DNA of 5,091 nt, taken from NCBI GenBank assembly GCA_947624755.1, contig CANQLQ010000159.1, forward strand, positions 1 to 5,091, given 5' to 3'. Below are positions 1 to 5,060 of this stretch, one piece after another (position 1 is the stretch's first letter; every line of letters begins with the position of its first letter). Source of the stretch: an uncultured Clostridia bacterium. Lineage in GTDB: Bacteria; Bacillota; Clostridia; Oscillospirales; Acutalibacteraceae. A program made the translations under genes and the position numbers. The notes below the pieces were generated by a model. That model saw only the letters and a list, made by a program, of their open reading frames with translations, had not been told where the DNA came from and made no database searches.

Positions 1-30
1 ATTATAATTTTATATAATTTCTATCCCGCG

Positions 31-62
31 TAATTCATGCAGGCGATGCCTGCCGCCAATTA
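31..62. repeat. Hairpin downstream of the PLP enzyme gene
   Basis: GCAGGC (39-44) and GCCTGC (48-53) pair perfectly around a 3-nt loop. An outer TAATT (31-35) and AATTA (58-62) pair extends the stem past a small internal loop. It lies 13 bp beyond the stop of the last gene. There is no T-run after it on the minus strand, so it is not a classical intrinsic terminator. It might protect the mRNA 3' end, act as a weak terminator, or be part of the neighbouring repeat. Confidence 0.5.
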
Positions 63-90
63 GGGCACCCTGAATTATTCAGTGCTTCCC
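60..90 (-). repeat. Inverted distant copy of the 4238-4268 repeat, overlapping a stop codon
   Basis: Read on the minus strand, 90-67 matches plus-strand 4238-4261 at 20 of 24 positions, including an unbroken TAATTCAGGGT. After three mismatches CTAA matches again (63-60 against 4265-4268). The copy covers the last five codons and the TAA stop (75-77) of the PLP enzyme gene. It also forms a small hairpin (GCACTGAA/TTCAGGGTGC with a two-base bulge). The two copies face outward at the two ends of the operon. Confidence 0.6.
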
Positions 91-1328
91 TTAGAAACTT
101 CACTTGCCGCTGACATAACGGCAACCTTGGCGCTGTGAAAATTGAGTCCGCCCTGAAGCCAGACGGCATAGGGTTCTCTCAGCGGCGCATCGGCTGAAAG
201 TTCAATCGAGGAACCGAGAGTAAATGCACCGGCGGCCATGATAACCTTGCTGTCATATCCGGGCATATCCGACGGTTCGGGAGTTACAAAAGAATCAATC
301 GGTGAATATTTCTGTATACCTTTGCAAAACGCAATAAGGTTTTCTGCATTTTCGAGCTTTACGGCCTGAATAATATCATGTCTCGTTTCATTGGGCTTAG
401 GAGTTACTTCAAAACCTAAAAGGGAAAACAGCGAGCTTGTAAAAGATGCGGTTTTAAGAGCCTCTCCGACAATGTGCGGCGCAGTGTAAATTCCCAAAAA
501 AAGCTCTCTGCTTTGACCGAGTGTTGCGCCGACTTCTTTGCCGAGCCCCGGAGTTGTGAGCCTGTAGGCGCACTTTTCAACAAGATCGTGTCTGCCGGCT
601 ATATAGCCGCCGGTTTTTGCAATTCCGCCGCCCGGATTTTTTATAAGCGAACCTGCCATAAGGTCAACGCCTGCTTCGGTAGGTTCTTTTTTTTCTGTCC
701 ATTCACCATAGCAGTTATCAACCATAACTATTGCATCGCTGTTTGCTTTGGTAATTTCAACCACCTTTTTAATTTCGTCAACTGAAATTGTAGGTCTGAG
801 GCTGTAACCTCTTGAACGCTGGATATAGACCATCTTTACGTCTTTTACTGCCTTTTCAATTGCGCCAAAGTCAAGTTTTCCGTTATCGAGCAAATCGACC
901 TGTTTGTAATCAATGCCAAAATCCGCAAGCGAGCCTTGGTCTTTATTCGATGAACCGATTCCGATAACGGGCTGAATCGTGTCATACGGAAGTCCGCTTA
1001 CACAAAGCATAGTGTCACCGGGGCGCAGTACGCCGAAAAGCGCCGTTGCAAGCGTATGCGTTCCGCAAGTGAAATTATGTCTTACAAGAGCGTCTTCAGC
1101 CCCGACCGCCTTGGCAAAAACCTTGTCTATGACTTCTCTGCCTCTGTCACCGTAGCCGTAGCCCGTTGATTCGGCAAACATTGATTCGCTTACATGGTTT
1201 TCTATAAAAGCGGCAAGCATTTTCTTTTGATTAAATTCGGTAATTTCATCAATTGCCGCAAAATCGTTTTTTGCCTGCTCAAGCGCTTTTTGAGATAAAC
1301 TTTCTATTTTATAACCAAAATTAAACAT
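75..1328 (-). CDS. Methionine gamma-lyase family PLP-dependent protein ('aluminium resistance protein', YnbB-like)
   Basis: A 417-residue protein of the fold-type I PLP enzyme family usually labelled methionine gamma-lyase family or aluminium resistance protein (Bacillus YnbB-like). Visible landmarks are an N-terminal GYGYGDRGR motif (about residues 56-64), the FTCGTHT segment before the first helix of the PLP domain (86-92), YIQRSRGY (168-175), MVDNCYGEW (202-210) whose D204 should contact the PLP ring nitrogen, and SLIKNPGGG (227-235) whose K230 is the likely Schiff-base lysine. The C-terminal domain ends with an EPYAVWLQGGLNF segment (385-397). Length is normal for the family. The ATG start has an AAAGG site at 1336-1340 with 7 nt spacing. 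It is the last gene of the operon, 62 bp after the acetyltransferase. The last codons (KGSTE) and the stop lie inside a short repeat that recurs at 4238-4261. Family membership is well supported. Members are assumed to be cytosolic C-S lyase-type enzymes acting on sulfur amino acids, but their true substrate is poorly established, and 'aluminium resistance' is a legacy name. Confidence 0.9.
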   Translation of the reverse strand: MFNFGYKIESLSQKALEQAKNDFAAIDEITEFNQKKMLAAFIENHVSESMFAESTGYGYGDRGREVIDKVFAKAVGAEDALVRHNFTCGTHTLATALFGVLRPGDTMLCVSGLPYDTIQPVIGIGSSNKDQGSLADFGIDYKQVDLLDNGKLDFGAIEKAVKDVKMVYIQRSRGYSLRPTISVDEIKKVVEITKANSDAIVMVDNCYGEWTEKKEPTEAGVDLMAGSLIKNPGGGIAKTGGYIAGRHDLVEKCAYRLTTPGLGKEVGATLGQSRELFLGIYTAPHIVGEALKTASFTSSLFSLLGFEVTPKPNETRHDIIQAVKLENAENLIAFCKGIQKYSPIDSFVTPEPSDMPGYDSKVIMAAGAFTLGSSIELSADAPLREPYAVWLQGGLNFHSAKVAVMSAASEVSKGSTE

Positions 1329-1365
1329 ATATTTACCTTTTTACTAAGGAGGGTATTCTAAACGA

Positions 1366-1390
1366 AGGAAACACAATTAATATTGTTCCC
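1366..1390 (-). other. Weak hairpin in the acetyltransferase-PLP enzyme spacer
   Basis: Directly after the acetyltransferase stop, minus-strand GGGAACAAT (1390-1382) can pair with ATTGTGTTTCC (1377-1367), with a two-base bulge and an ATTA loop. The tail after it (TTCGTTT) is only partly T-rich. At most it is a weak or partial terminator, so the last gene is probably still reached by read-through. No convincing separate promoter is visible in the 62-bp spacer. Confidence 0.35.
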
Positions 1391-2155
1391 TTAATCAAGA
1401 CCCCCGAAGCTTATTGTCTCTCTTTCACTAAATCCTATTTTTTTATAAAAGGCAATTGCACTGTCATTGAGTGCAATTACAAACACTTTTTTATTCTCTT
1501 TTTTTAGTTCGCCTGCAAGAGTAAGCACGGTTTTTTTGCCTAACCCTTTTCCTCTTTGCGATAAGTCACAAGCAACACCGCTTATCATCGCCGCCTTTTC
1601 ACTTTCCGCAGCGGTTAAGGCACAGGAAAGAACCTTGTCATTTTCTGTTATCGTTTTAAGTCTTGCAAGACTTCTTCTTTGTCTGAAAGTGAAATCGGAA
1701 AGAAAACTTAAATATCCTTCCCGATTTTTCGGAAAAGAACCCGGTATTGACAACGAAATAAGATCATAAACCTTTTCAAGGTCGCCGCCGTTTTTTACAT
1801 TTTCGGATATCCCGCCTTCACCGACGAACTCGAACAGTGTTTTCCTTGAGCTTTCTTTAATATCAAGCTTTTCAAATGTATCGGTTTCTGCGCATAGGCT
1901 TTTATAGCCGACAGCGCATAAAAAAGCTTTTATTTCTTCAAAATCAGCTTCGGCCTTTGCGTATACGGTCACACTGCCGTCAAAAGAACCCAAAACGGCA
2001 GCAACACTTCCCTCTTTTTCAGAAAACCAAACTTTAAAAAAATCCCTTTCAAATCCGTATGCATTCATATAACATACTATTCGCACACCGAGGGAAAAAG
2101 AATTGCAGAACTCTTCAATTTTATTTTTGTCCGTTATTTTTGCGGCTTTAAGCAT
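1391..2155 (-). CDS. GNAT family N-acetyltransferase
   Basis: A protein of 254 residues with an acetyltransferase domain in its C-terminal half. Residues 200-207 (QRGKGLGK) fit the acetyl-CoA pyrophosphate-binding loop (Q/R-x-x-G-x-G/A) that follows a beta strand (AAMISGVACD, 188-197). NDSAIAFYKKIGF (230-242) is the usual late GNAT motif in which a residual Asn and the Tyr sit near the thiol of CoA. The N-terminal about 130 residues resemble no family I can name and may be a degenerate second GNAT lobe. I chose the ATG at 2155 because GAGGAA (2163-2168) lies 7 nt upstream. In-frame ATGs at 2161, 2170 and 2194 are too near or beyond that site and would lie further inside the upstream peptidase gene. 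The start overlaps the peptidase stop by 8 nt, which indicates translational coupling. The substrate (amino acid, peptide N-terminus, amine or other) cannot be read from sequence. Confidence 0.85.
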   Translation of the reverse strand: MLKAAKITDKNKIEEFCNSFSLGVRIVCYMNAYGFERDFFKVWFSEKEGSVAAVLGSFDGSVTVYAKAEADFEEIKAFLCAVGYKSLCAETDTFEKLDIKESSRKTLFEFVGEGGISENVKNGGDLEKVYDLISLSIPGSFPKNREGYLSFLSDFTFRQRRSLARLKTITENDKVLSCALTAAESEKAAMISGVACDLSQRGKGLGKKTVLTLAGELKKENKKVFVIALNDSAIAFYKKIGFSERETISFGGLD

Positions 2156-3173
2156 TTGCATATTCCTCATAAAGAGCATGAGCCATATCCGCACAAGACT
2201 TCATATCGTCAATATCCGCAACACAGCAAGCGCTGTGAATATAACGGCAAGGAAGAGAAACGGTAATTGTTTTAATTCCGCCACGAGTTTTGTGTATAGC
2301 GCCTGCATCGTTTCCGCCGGCAATAAGCGTCTTTGTCTGGCAGGGGATATTCTTTTCTCTTGCAAGTTCAAAAGCTCTTTTAAACATTTCTCTGTCATAA
2401 ATCGTTGACCTGTCCATAAAAGAAACAACAGCCCCTTCGCCCGGTATACAAACACAGTCTGCGCCCGAAACGCCCGCAACATCGGCGGCAGTTGTCGCCT
2501 CAAGCACAATTGCGTAATCGGGGTCAATAGTGAATGCGGCTGCCGAAGCTCCGCGAAGTCCGATTTCTTCTTGAACAACGAACGCAAAATTTGCATCATA
2601 CGGAAGTTCGCTTTCAATCATTTTAATCATAACCGCACAGCCAAAACGGTCGTCAATTGCCTTTGAAAGAATTTTATTTTCGCCAAATTCTATAGCGGAA
2701 GACACAAAATATGCGCTGTCTCCGACACAGACATATTCTTCCGCTTCTTCTTTTGATGGCGCGCCGATATCAATATACAAGCTGTCATAAGGCGGTACTT
2801 TACCTTGCTCGGATGCGGCGGTAAGGTGAACGGGTTTTAAACCGATAACACCGAAAATCTTGTTTTTGTTTTGACTGAAAACAACTTTTCTTCCGACTAT
2901 TACTTTGCTGTCAATTCCGCCGACGGTATCGAATTTAAGAAAGCCCTCACTTGTAATGTAAGTGACAATGAAGCCGACTTCATCCATATGAGCCGAAAAC
3001 ATAACCTTGTTTTTCGCCGTTTTCTTACCCTTCTTGAAAGCAAGTATATTCCCCATAGGGTCAACCTTATATTCGCATTTTCCCTCGATGCGGCCTATTA
3101 TATAGTTGCGTACATCTTCTTCTCTGCCCGAGGTTCCGTCAATCATGCAAAGTTCTTTTAATGTTTCAAGCAT
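2148..3173 (-). CDS. M42 family metallopeptidase (TET-type aminopeptidase), second paralogue
   Basis: A 341-residue protein of peptidase family M42 (FrvX/YsdC/TET aminopeptidases; older annotations say endoglucanase or glutamyl aminopeptidase). These are di-metal cytosolic exopeptidases that trim N-terminal residues from short peptides, usually as a dodecameric tetrahedral shell. By comparison with characterised TET enzymes, metal ligands should be H62 and the catalytic-support D64 (AHMDEVG), bridging D174 (AIDDR), general base E202 and ligand E203 (QEEIG), E225 (VLEATTAAD), and H313 (RYIHS). The GGNDAG motif (286-291) is also present. E225 takes the position that is Asp in the neighbouring paralogue. 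The family's insert domain falls at about residues 70-160. Start: the ATG at 3173 has an AAAGGAGGAA site (3181-3190) 7 nt upstream and gives the normal family length; the in-frame ATG at 3194 lies upstream of that site. Its start overlaps the stop of the upstream paralogue by 8 nt. No signal peptide is seen. Confidence 0.95.
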   Translation of the reverse strand: MLETLKELCMIDGTSGREEDVRNYIIGRIEGKCEYKVDPMGNILAFKKGKKTAKNKVMFSAHMDEVGFIVTYITSEGFLKFDTVGGIDSKVIVGRKVVFSQNKNKIFGVIGLKPVHLTAASEQGKVPPYDSLYIDIGAPSKEEAEEYVCVGDSAYFVSSAIEFGENKILSKAIDDRFGCAVMIKMIESELPYDANFAFVVQEEIGLRGASAAAFTIDPDYAIVLEATTAADVAGVSGADCVCIPGEGAVVSFMDRSTIYDREMFKRAFELAREKNIPCQTKTLIAGGNDAGAIHKTRGGIKTITVSLPCRYIHSACCVADIDDMKSCADMAHALYEEYANA

Positions 3174-4194
3174 TTTGCTGTTCCTCCTTTTCAAGAATAA
3201 AAGCTGAAATGAGGTCAGAGGTAAGCTTTATATCCCTTATTGAAATAACTTCAACCGGAGTATGCATATTTCTAAGCGGAATCGAAAGAAGCGCGGTTTT
3301 TACACCGCCTTTTGAATTACATATGTTGTCGGCATTTGTTCCGGTTTGAGCGGACATAACGTCATGCTGAAACGGTATGCCGTTCTTTTTGGCTACTTCT
3401 TTAAGTTCGAGCATAAAGGTTCTGTCAAGGACGGGAGAAATACCGATTGAAGCGCCCTTTTCAAGGTCGATCGTCTGTGTTCGGTCGCAAAGCAAATCGC
3501 TTGCAAAACCGACGTCAACACAGATTGCATAATCAGCGTCAATATTGAATGCGGCTGTTTTTGCACCGCTTCCTCCGACTTCCTCCTGAGTGGAAAAAAC
3601 AACGGTAAGCTCTACATTTTTAAGCTTTTTTATTACGTTTTCCACCGCAATTATTACCGAAGCCATTCCGCATCGGTCGTCAAGTGCCGGCGATGAAATT
3701 CTGTCACCGAGAAGGTTTACGCCTTTCGAGTCAATAATTGCTCTGTCACCGATTTTCACAAGCTGTTCGGCCTTCTCTTTTGAATAGCCGATATCTATTG
3801 CAAGCTTTGTCACATCAATCGGCAAATCTTCATCGCCCTTTTTCATAAGGTGTGGCGGAGTAGAGCAAATAACACCCGGCAGCTTTTCACTGCCGAAAAC
3901 AACAACATTAGCTCCGACAAGCGTTCTCGTATCGGTTCCGCCGACTTTATCAATAAGCAAAAAGCCTTTTTCATCAATGCCGCGAACCACAAGACCGACC
4001 CTGTCCATATGCGCCTCAAGGACAATTTTTGTTTTCCCGCCTTCGTTGAATTTTGCAATAACATTACCGAGGGTGTCAATTTCTGTTTTCATATATTGTG
4101 AAAGAATATCCTGAGCTTTTTTTGCTATTTCTATTTCATCTCCGGGTGTGCCGTAAACTTCGCAAAGGCTCAGACAAAGTTCTTTTTCTGTCAT
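3166..4194 (-). CDS. M42 family metallopeptidase (TET-type aminopeptidase), first paralogue
   Basis: A 342-residue M42-family aminopeptidase, first gene of the operon. Expected active-site residues are all present: H62 and D64 (AHMDRVG), D172 (ALDDR), E204 and E205 (TQEEVG), D227 (CVDVGFA), and H311 (NMHTP). The segment TGTNAD (284-289) matches the family's conserved loop, and STPPHL (111-116) matches the insert-domain motif. It should be a cytosolic di-metal enzyme acting on short peptides, probably oligomeric. It is clearly diverged from the adjacent paralogue but collinear with it. Start choice is uncertain. The ATG at 4194 matches the length of the family N-terminus and of the neighbour but has no Shine-Dalgarno sequence within 20 nt. 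A GTG at 4215 would add seven residues (MVLRVTN) and has AAAGGAAG at 4227-4234, 11 nt upstream, a rather long spacing. I prefer the ATG on family length with modest confidence. Its 3' end (residues KEEQQNA) encodes the ribosome binding site of the next gene. Confidence 0.94.
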   Translation of the reverse strand: MTEKELCLSLCEVYGTPGDEIEIAKKAQDILSQYMKTEIDTLGNVIAKFNEGGKTKIVLEAHMDRVGLVVRGIDEKGFLLIDKVGGTDTRTLVGANVVVFGSEKLPGVICSTPPHLMKKGDEDLPIDVTKLAIDIGYSKEKAEQLVKIGDRAIIDSKGVNLLGDRISSPALDDRCGMASVIIAVENVIKKLKNVELTVVFSTQEEVGGSGAKTAAFNIDADYAICVDVGFASDLLCDRTQTIDLEKGASIGISPVLDRTFMLELKEVAKKNGIPFQHDVMSAQTGTNADNICNSKGGVKTALLSIPLRNMHTPVEVISIRDIKLTSDLISAFILEKEEQQNA

Positions 4195-4237
4195 ATTTGT
4201 TACACGCAATACCACAAACGATACTGCTTCCTTTCTT

Positions 4238-4287
4238 GGGAATCGCCGATTAATTCAGGGTATACTAAGGAATCACTGATTAAATCA
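4238..4287 (+). repeat. Two tandem copies of a short GGAATC-type repeat beside the leader hairpin
   Basis: Positions 4239-4257 and 4269-4287 match at 16 of 19 bases (GGAATCGCCGATTAATTCA against GGAATCACTGATTAAATCA), 30 bp apart. The first copy extended to 4238-4261 also matches the minus-strand sequence 90-67 at 20 of 24. The pair directly adjoins the outer end of the long inverted repeat, so it may be the terminal part of the same element. It lies in the transcribed leader of the peptidase operon. Confidence 0.6.
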
Positions 4288-4290
4288 CGC

Positions 4291-4437
4291 ATAAGGCTTA
4301 ATACTCATCTTGCTTGCAAATTTTCTGTAATACTTTGCCAAAATACTCAATACTTTGTGTATTAACGAGTATTTTGGGGCAAAATTACGGAATAATTTAC
4401 CGTCAAGCAGGATAGCTTGTATTAATGAAGCTCTTAT
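4291..4437. repeat. Long imperfect inverted repeat (about 147 bp) in the operon leader
   Basis: Successive segments pair from outside inward: ATAAG 4291-4295 with 4433-4437, TTAATAC 4298-4304 with 4419-4425, TGCTTG 4311-4316 with 4404-4409, TTTTC-rich 4318-4326 with 4389-4398 (one bulge), GTAAT 4327-4331 with 4384-4388, TTTGCC 4334-4339 with 4378-4383, AAAATACTC 4340-4348 with 4367-4375, and AATAC 4349-4353 with GTATT 4359-4363 around a TTTGT loop. In RNA this would be one very long interrupted hairpin. It lies between the operon promoter and first gene. It could be a MITE-like insertion or a structured leader RNA. I recognise no named riboswitch. Confidence 0.75.
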
Positions 4438-4460
4438 TAACACATAAATATACATTATGT

Positions 4461-4489
4461 ATTATATCCGCGATAAAACCAAAAATCAA
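4461..4489 (-). promoter_or_regulatory. Near-consensus promoter of the M42 peptidase operon
   Basis: On the minus strand TTGATT (4484-4489) and a perfect TATAAT (4461-4466) are separated by exactly 17 bp. The predicted start is near 4453-4455, giving a leader of about 260 nt before the ATG at 4194. The promoter starts only 9 bp beyond the secG terminator T-run, so it looks dedicated to the four-gene operon. A 13-bp palindrome (4450-4462) overlaps the edge of the -10 hexamer and the likely start site. Confidence 0.85.
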
Positions 4490-4498
4490 GAAAAAGCG

Positions 4499-4527
4499 AA
4501 AAAAAGATTCGCCCTTTCAGACGAATC
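4499..4527 (-). terminator. Intrinsic terminator of secG
   Basis: Read on the minus strand, 4527 to 4506 forms a 9-bp stem (GATTCGTCT pairing with GGGCGAATC, two G-U pairs) closed by a GAAA tetraloop. It is followed directly by seven T (4505-4499). It lies 35 bp after the secG stop and separates secG from the peptidase operon promoter. Confidence 0.9.
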
Positions 4528-4561
4528 CCATTAGTATGAATCTTGACTGGCATGAATCGTT

Positions 4562-4813
4562 TTATGCTCCGAAGAGAACAAGAAGCGAAGAAACAAAAGC
4601 AAGTACAAAGAAAATTGCGCCGGCAATCTTTGTAAACTTGACAAGCTGAGCTTCCATTGTTCTGCCCTTGTTCTTGCCAAAGAAAGAATCAGCAGCACCG
4701 GAAATAGCGCCTGAAAGACCCTGCTGTTTGCTTTCTTGAAGGATTACAAGAACAATAATTACAAGAGCAACAATTATAGACACAATAGCCAATACATATT
4801 GAAGAGCAGTCAT
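4562..4813 (-). CDS. secG: Preprotein translocase subunit SecG
   Basis: An 83-residue protein with the complete SecG layout. There is a first transmembrane helix (about residues 5-26), a cytoplasmic loop containing the conserved QQGLSGAISG stretch (about 30-39) followed by a polar segment with FFGKNKGR, and a second transmembrane helix (about 62-82). SecG is the small membrane subunit of the SecYEG channel and assists SecA-driven export. The ATG has GGAGG at 4822-4826, 8 nt upstream. The gene has its own promoter (4846-4875) and its own terminator (4499-4527), so it appears to be a monocistronic unit rather than part of the peptidase operon. Length is typical for Gram-positive SecG. Confidence 0.93.
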   Translation of the reverse strand: MTALQYVLAIVSIIVALVIIVLVILQESKQQGLSGAISGAADSFFGKNKGRTMEAQLVKFTKIAGAIFFVLAFVSSLLVLFGA

Positions 4814-4843
4814 TTTATAAACCTCCGATAATTTTAACTTTTA

Positions 4844-4887
4844 ACATTTTAACACACGATAAGACAAAAAGTCAATAGTTAAAATGT
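4844..4887. repeat. 10-bp inverted repeat bracketing the secG core promoter
   Basis: The arms ACATTTTAAC (4844-4853) and GTTAAAATGT (4878-4887) are perfect reverse complements separated by 24 bp. One arm covers the -10 hexamer and the other lies just upstream of the -35 hexamer. The geometry could suit a dimeric repressor or a looped operator. The region is A+T-rich and also contains three tandem-like copies of GTTAAAA on the minus strand (4831-4853), so chance is a real alternative. Confidence 0.4.
4846..4875 (-). promoter_or_regulatory. Sigma-A-like promoter of secG
   Basis: On the minus strand TTGACT (4870-4875) and TAAAAT (4846-4851) are separated by 18 bp. This is close to the vegetative consensus and 33 bp upstream of the secG start codon. 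Transcription would begin near 4838-4840. The -10 hexamer lies inside one arm of a 10-bp inverted repeat (4844-4853 and 4878-4887). Confidence 0.75.
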
Positions 4888-4982
4888 AATTGTAACTTCA
4901 GCGTGTAGAAAAAGTATGTGCCGCTTGGCAATATGCACAAAAGAAGTAAGATTATGGGGAACCCCCGGCGAAGATTCCACAC

Positions 4983-5011
4983 CGAAAAACAGTCCGGTGG
5001 ACTGTTTTTCG
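4983..5011. terminator. Perfect 13-bp palindrome, possible bidirectional terminator
   Basis: CGAAAAACAGTCC (4983-4995) and GGACTGTTTTTCG (4999-5011) pair perfectly around a GGT loop. The outer part of the stem is A5/T5, so each strand ends the hairpin with a short T-run, as in bidirectional terminators. No T-run continues outside the stem. It sits between the secG promoter and the terminator at 5033-5060. From memory, similar GTCC-GGT-GGAC palindromes recur in gut Clostridia, so it may also be a dispersed repeat; I could not verify this. Confidence 0.5.
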
Positions 5012-5032
5012 CCCCTCCTGCACTCTTTTAGG

Positions 5033-5060
5033 AAAAAATTTCGCAGCCTACAGGCTGCGA
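5033..5060 (-). terminator. Intrinsic terminator for a gene beyond the right edge
   Basis: TCGCAGCC (5041-5048) and GGCTGCGA (5053-5060) form a perfect 8-bp stem with a 4-nt loop. On the minus strand the stem is followed by AATTTTTT (5040-5033). This would end a minus-strand transcript entering from beyond 5091 and isolate secG. One stem arm (GCCTAC, 5046-5051) can pair instead with GTAGGC at 5075-5080. Confidence 0.65.

Noticed and set aside
1..20. TATAAT-like hexamers on both strands at the left edge.
   Set aside because: No -35 partner is present at suitable spacing on the minus strand, and the plus-strand hexamer would need sequence outside the window. The stretch is simply A+T-rich.
474..785. 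A plus-strand open frame of 103 codons antisense to the PLP enzyme gene.
   Set aside because: It lies wholly inside a well-supported gene. Composition (many Cys and Phe) is typical of an antisense shadow and no family is recognised.
2156..2194. Longer N-terminus of the acetyltransferase from an ATG at 2194, 2170 or 2161.
   Set aside because: The only good ribosome binding site (2163-2168) sits 7 nt before the ATG at 2155. The extensions would be encoded by the end of the peptidase gene.
2201..2617. A minus-strand open frame of 138 codons overlapping the second M42 gene in another frame.
   Set aside because: The M42 frame contains all conserved catalytic residues. The alternative frame has no recognisable domain and no start signal.
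4238..4440. A complete insertion sequence or MITE with defined ends.
   Set aside because: I could not find matching terminal repeats at both ends or a target-site duplication, and no transposase is present. Only the inverted and direct repeats themselves are reported.
4425..4649. A plus-strand open frame crossing the secG terminator and the 3' end of secG.
   Set aside because: It reads antisense through a clear promoter, terminator and secG, has lysine-rich low-complexity sequence, and no ribosome binding site.
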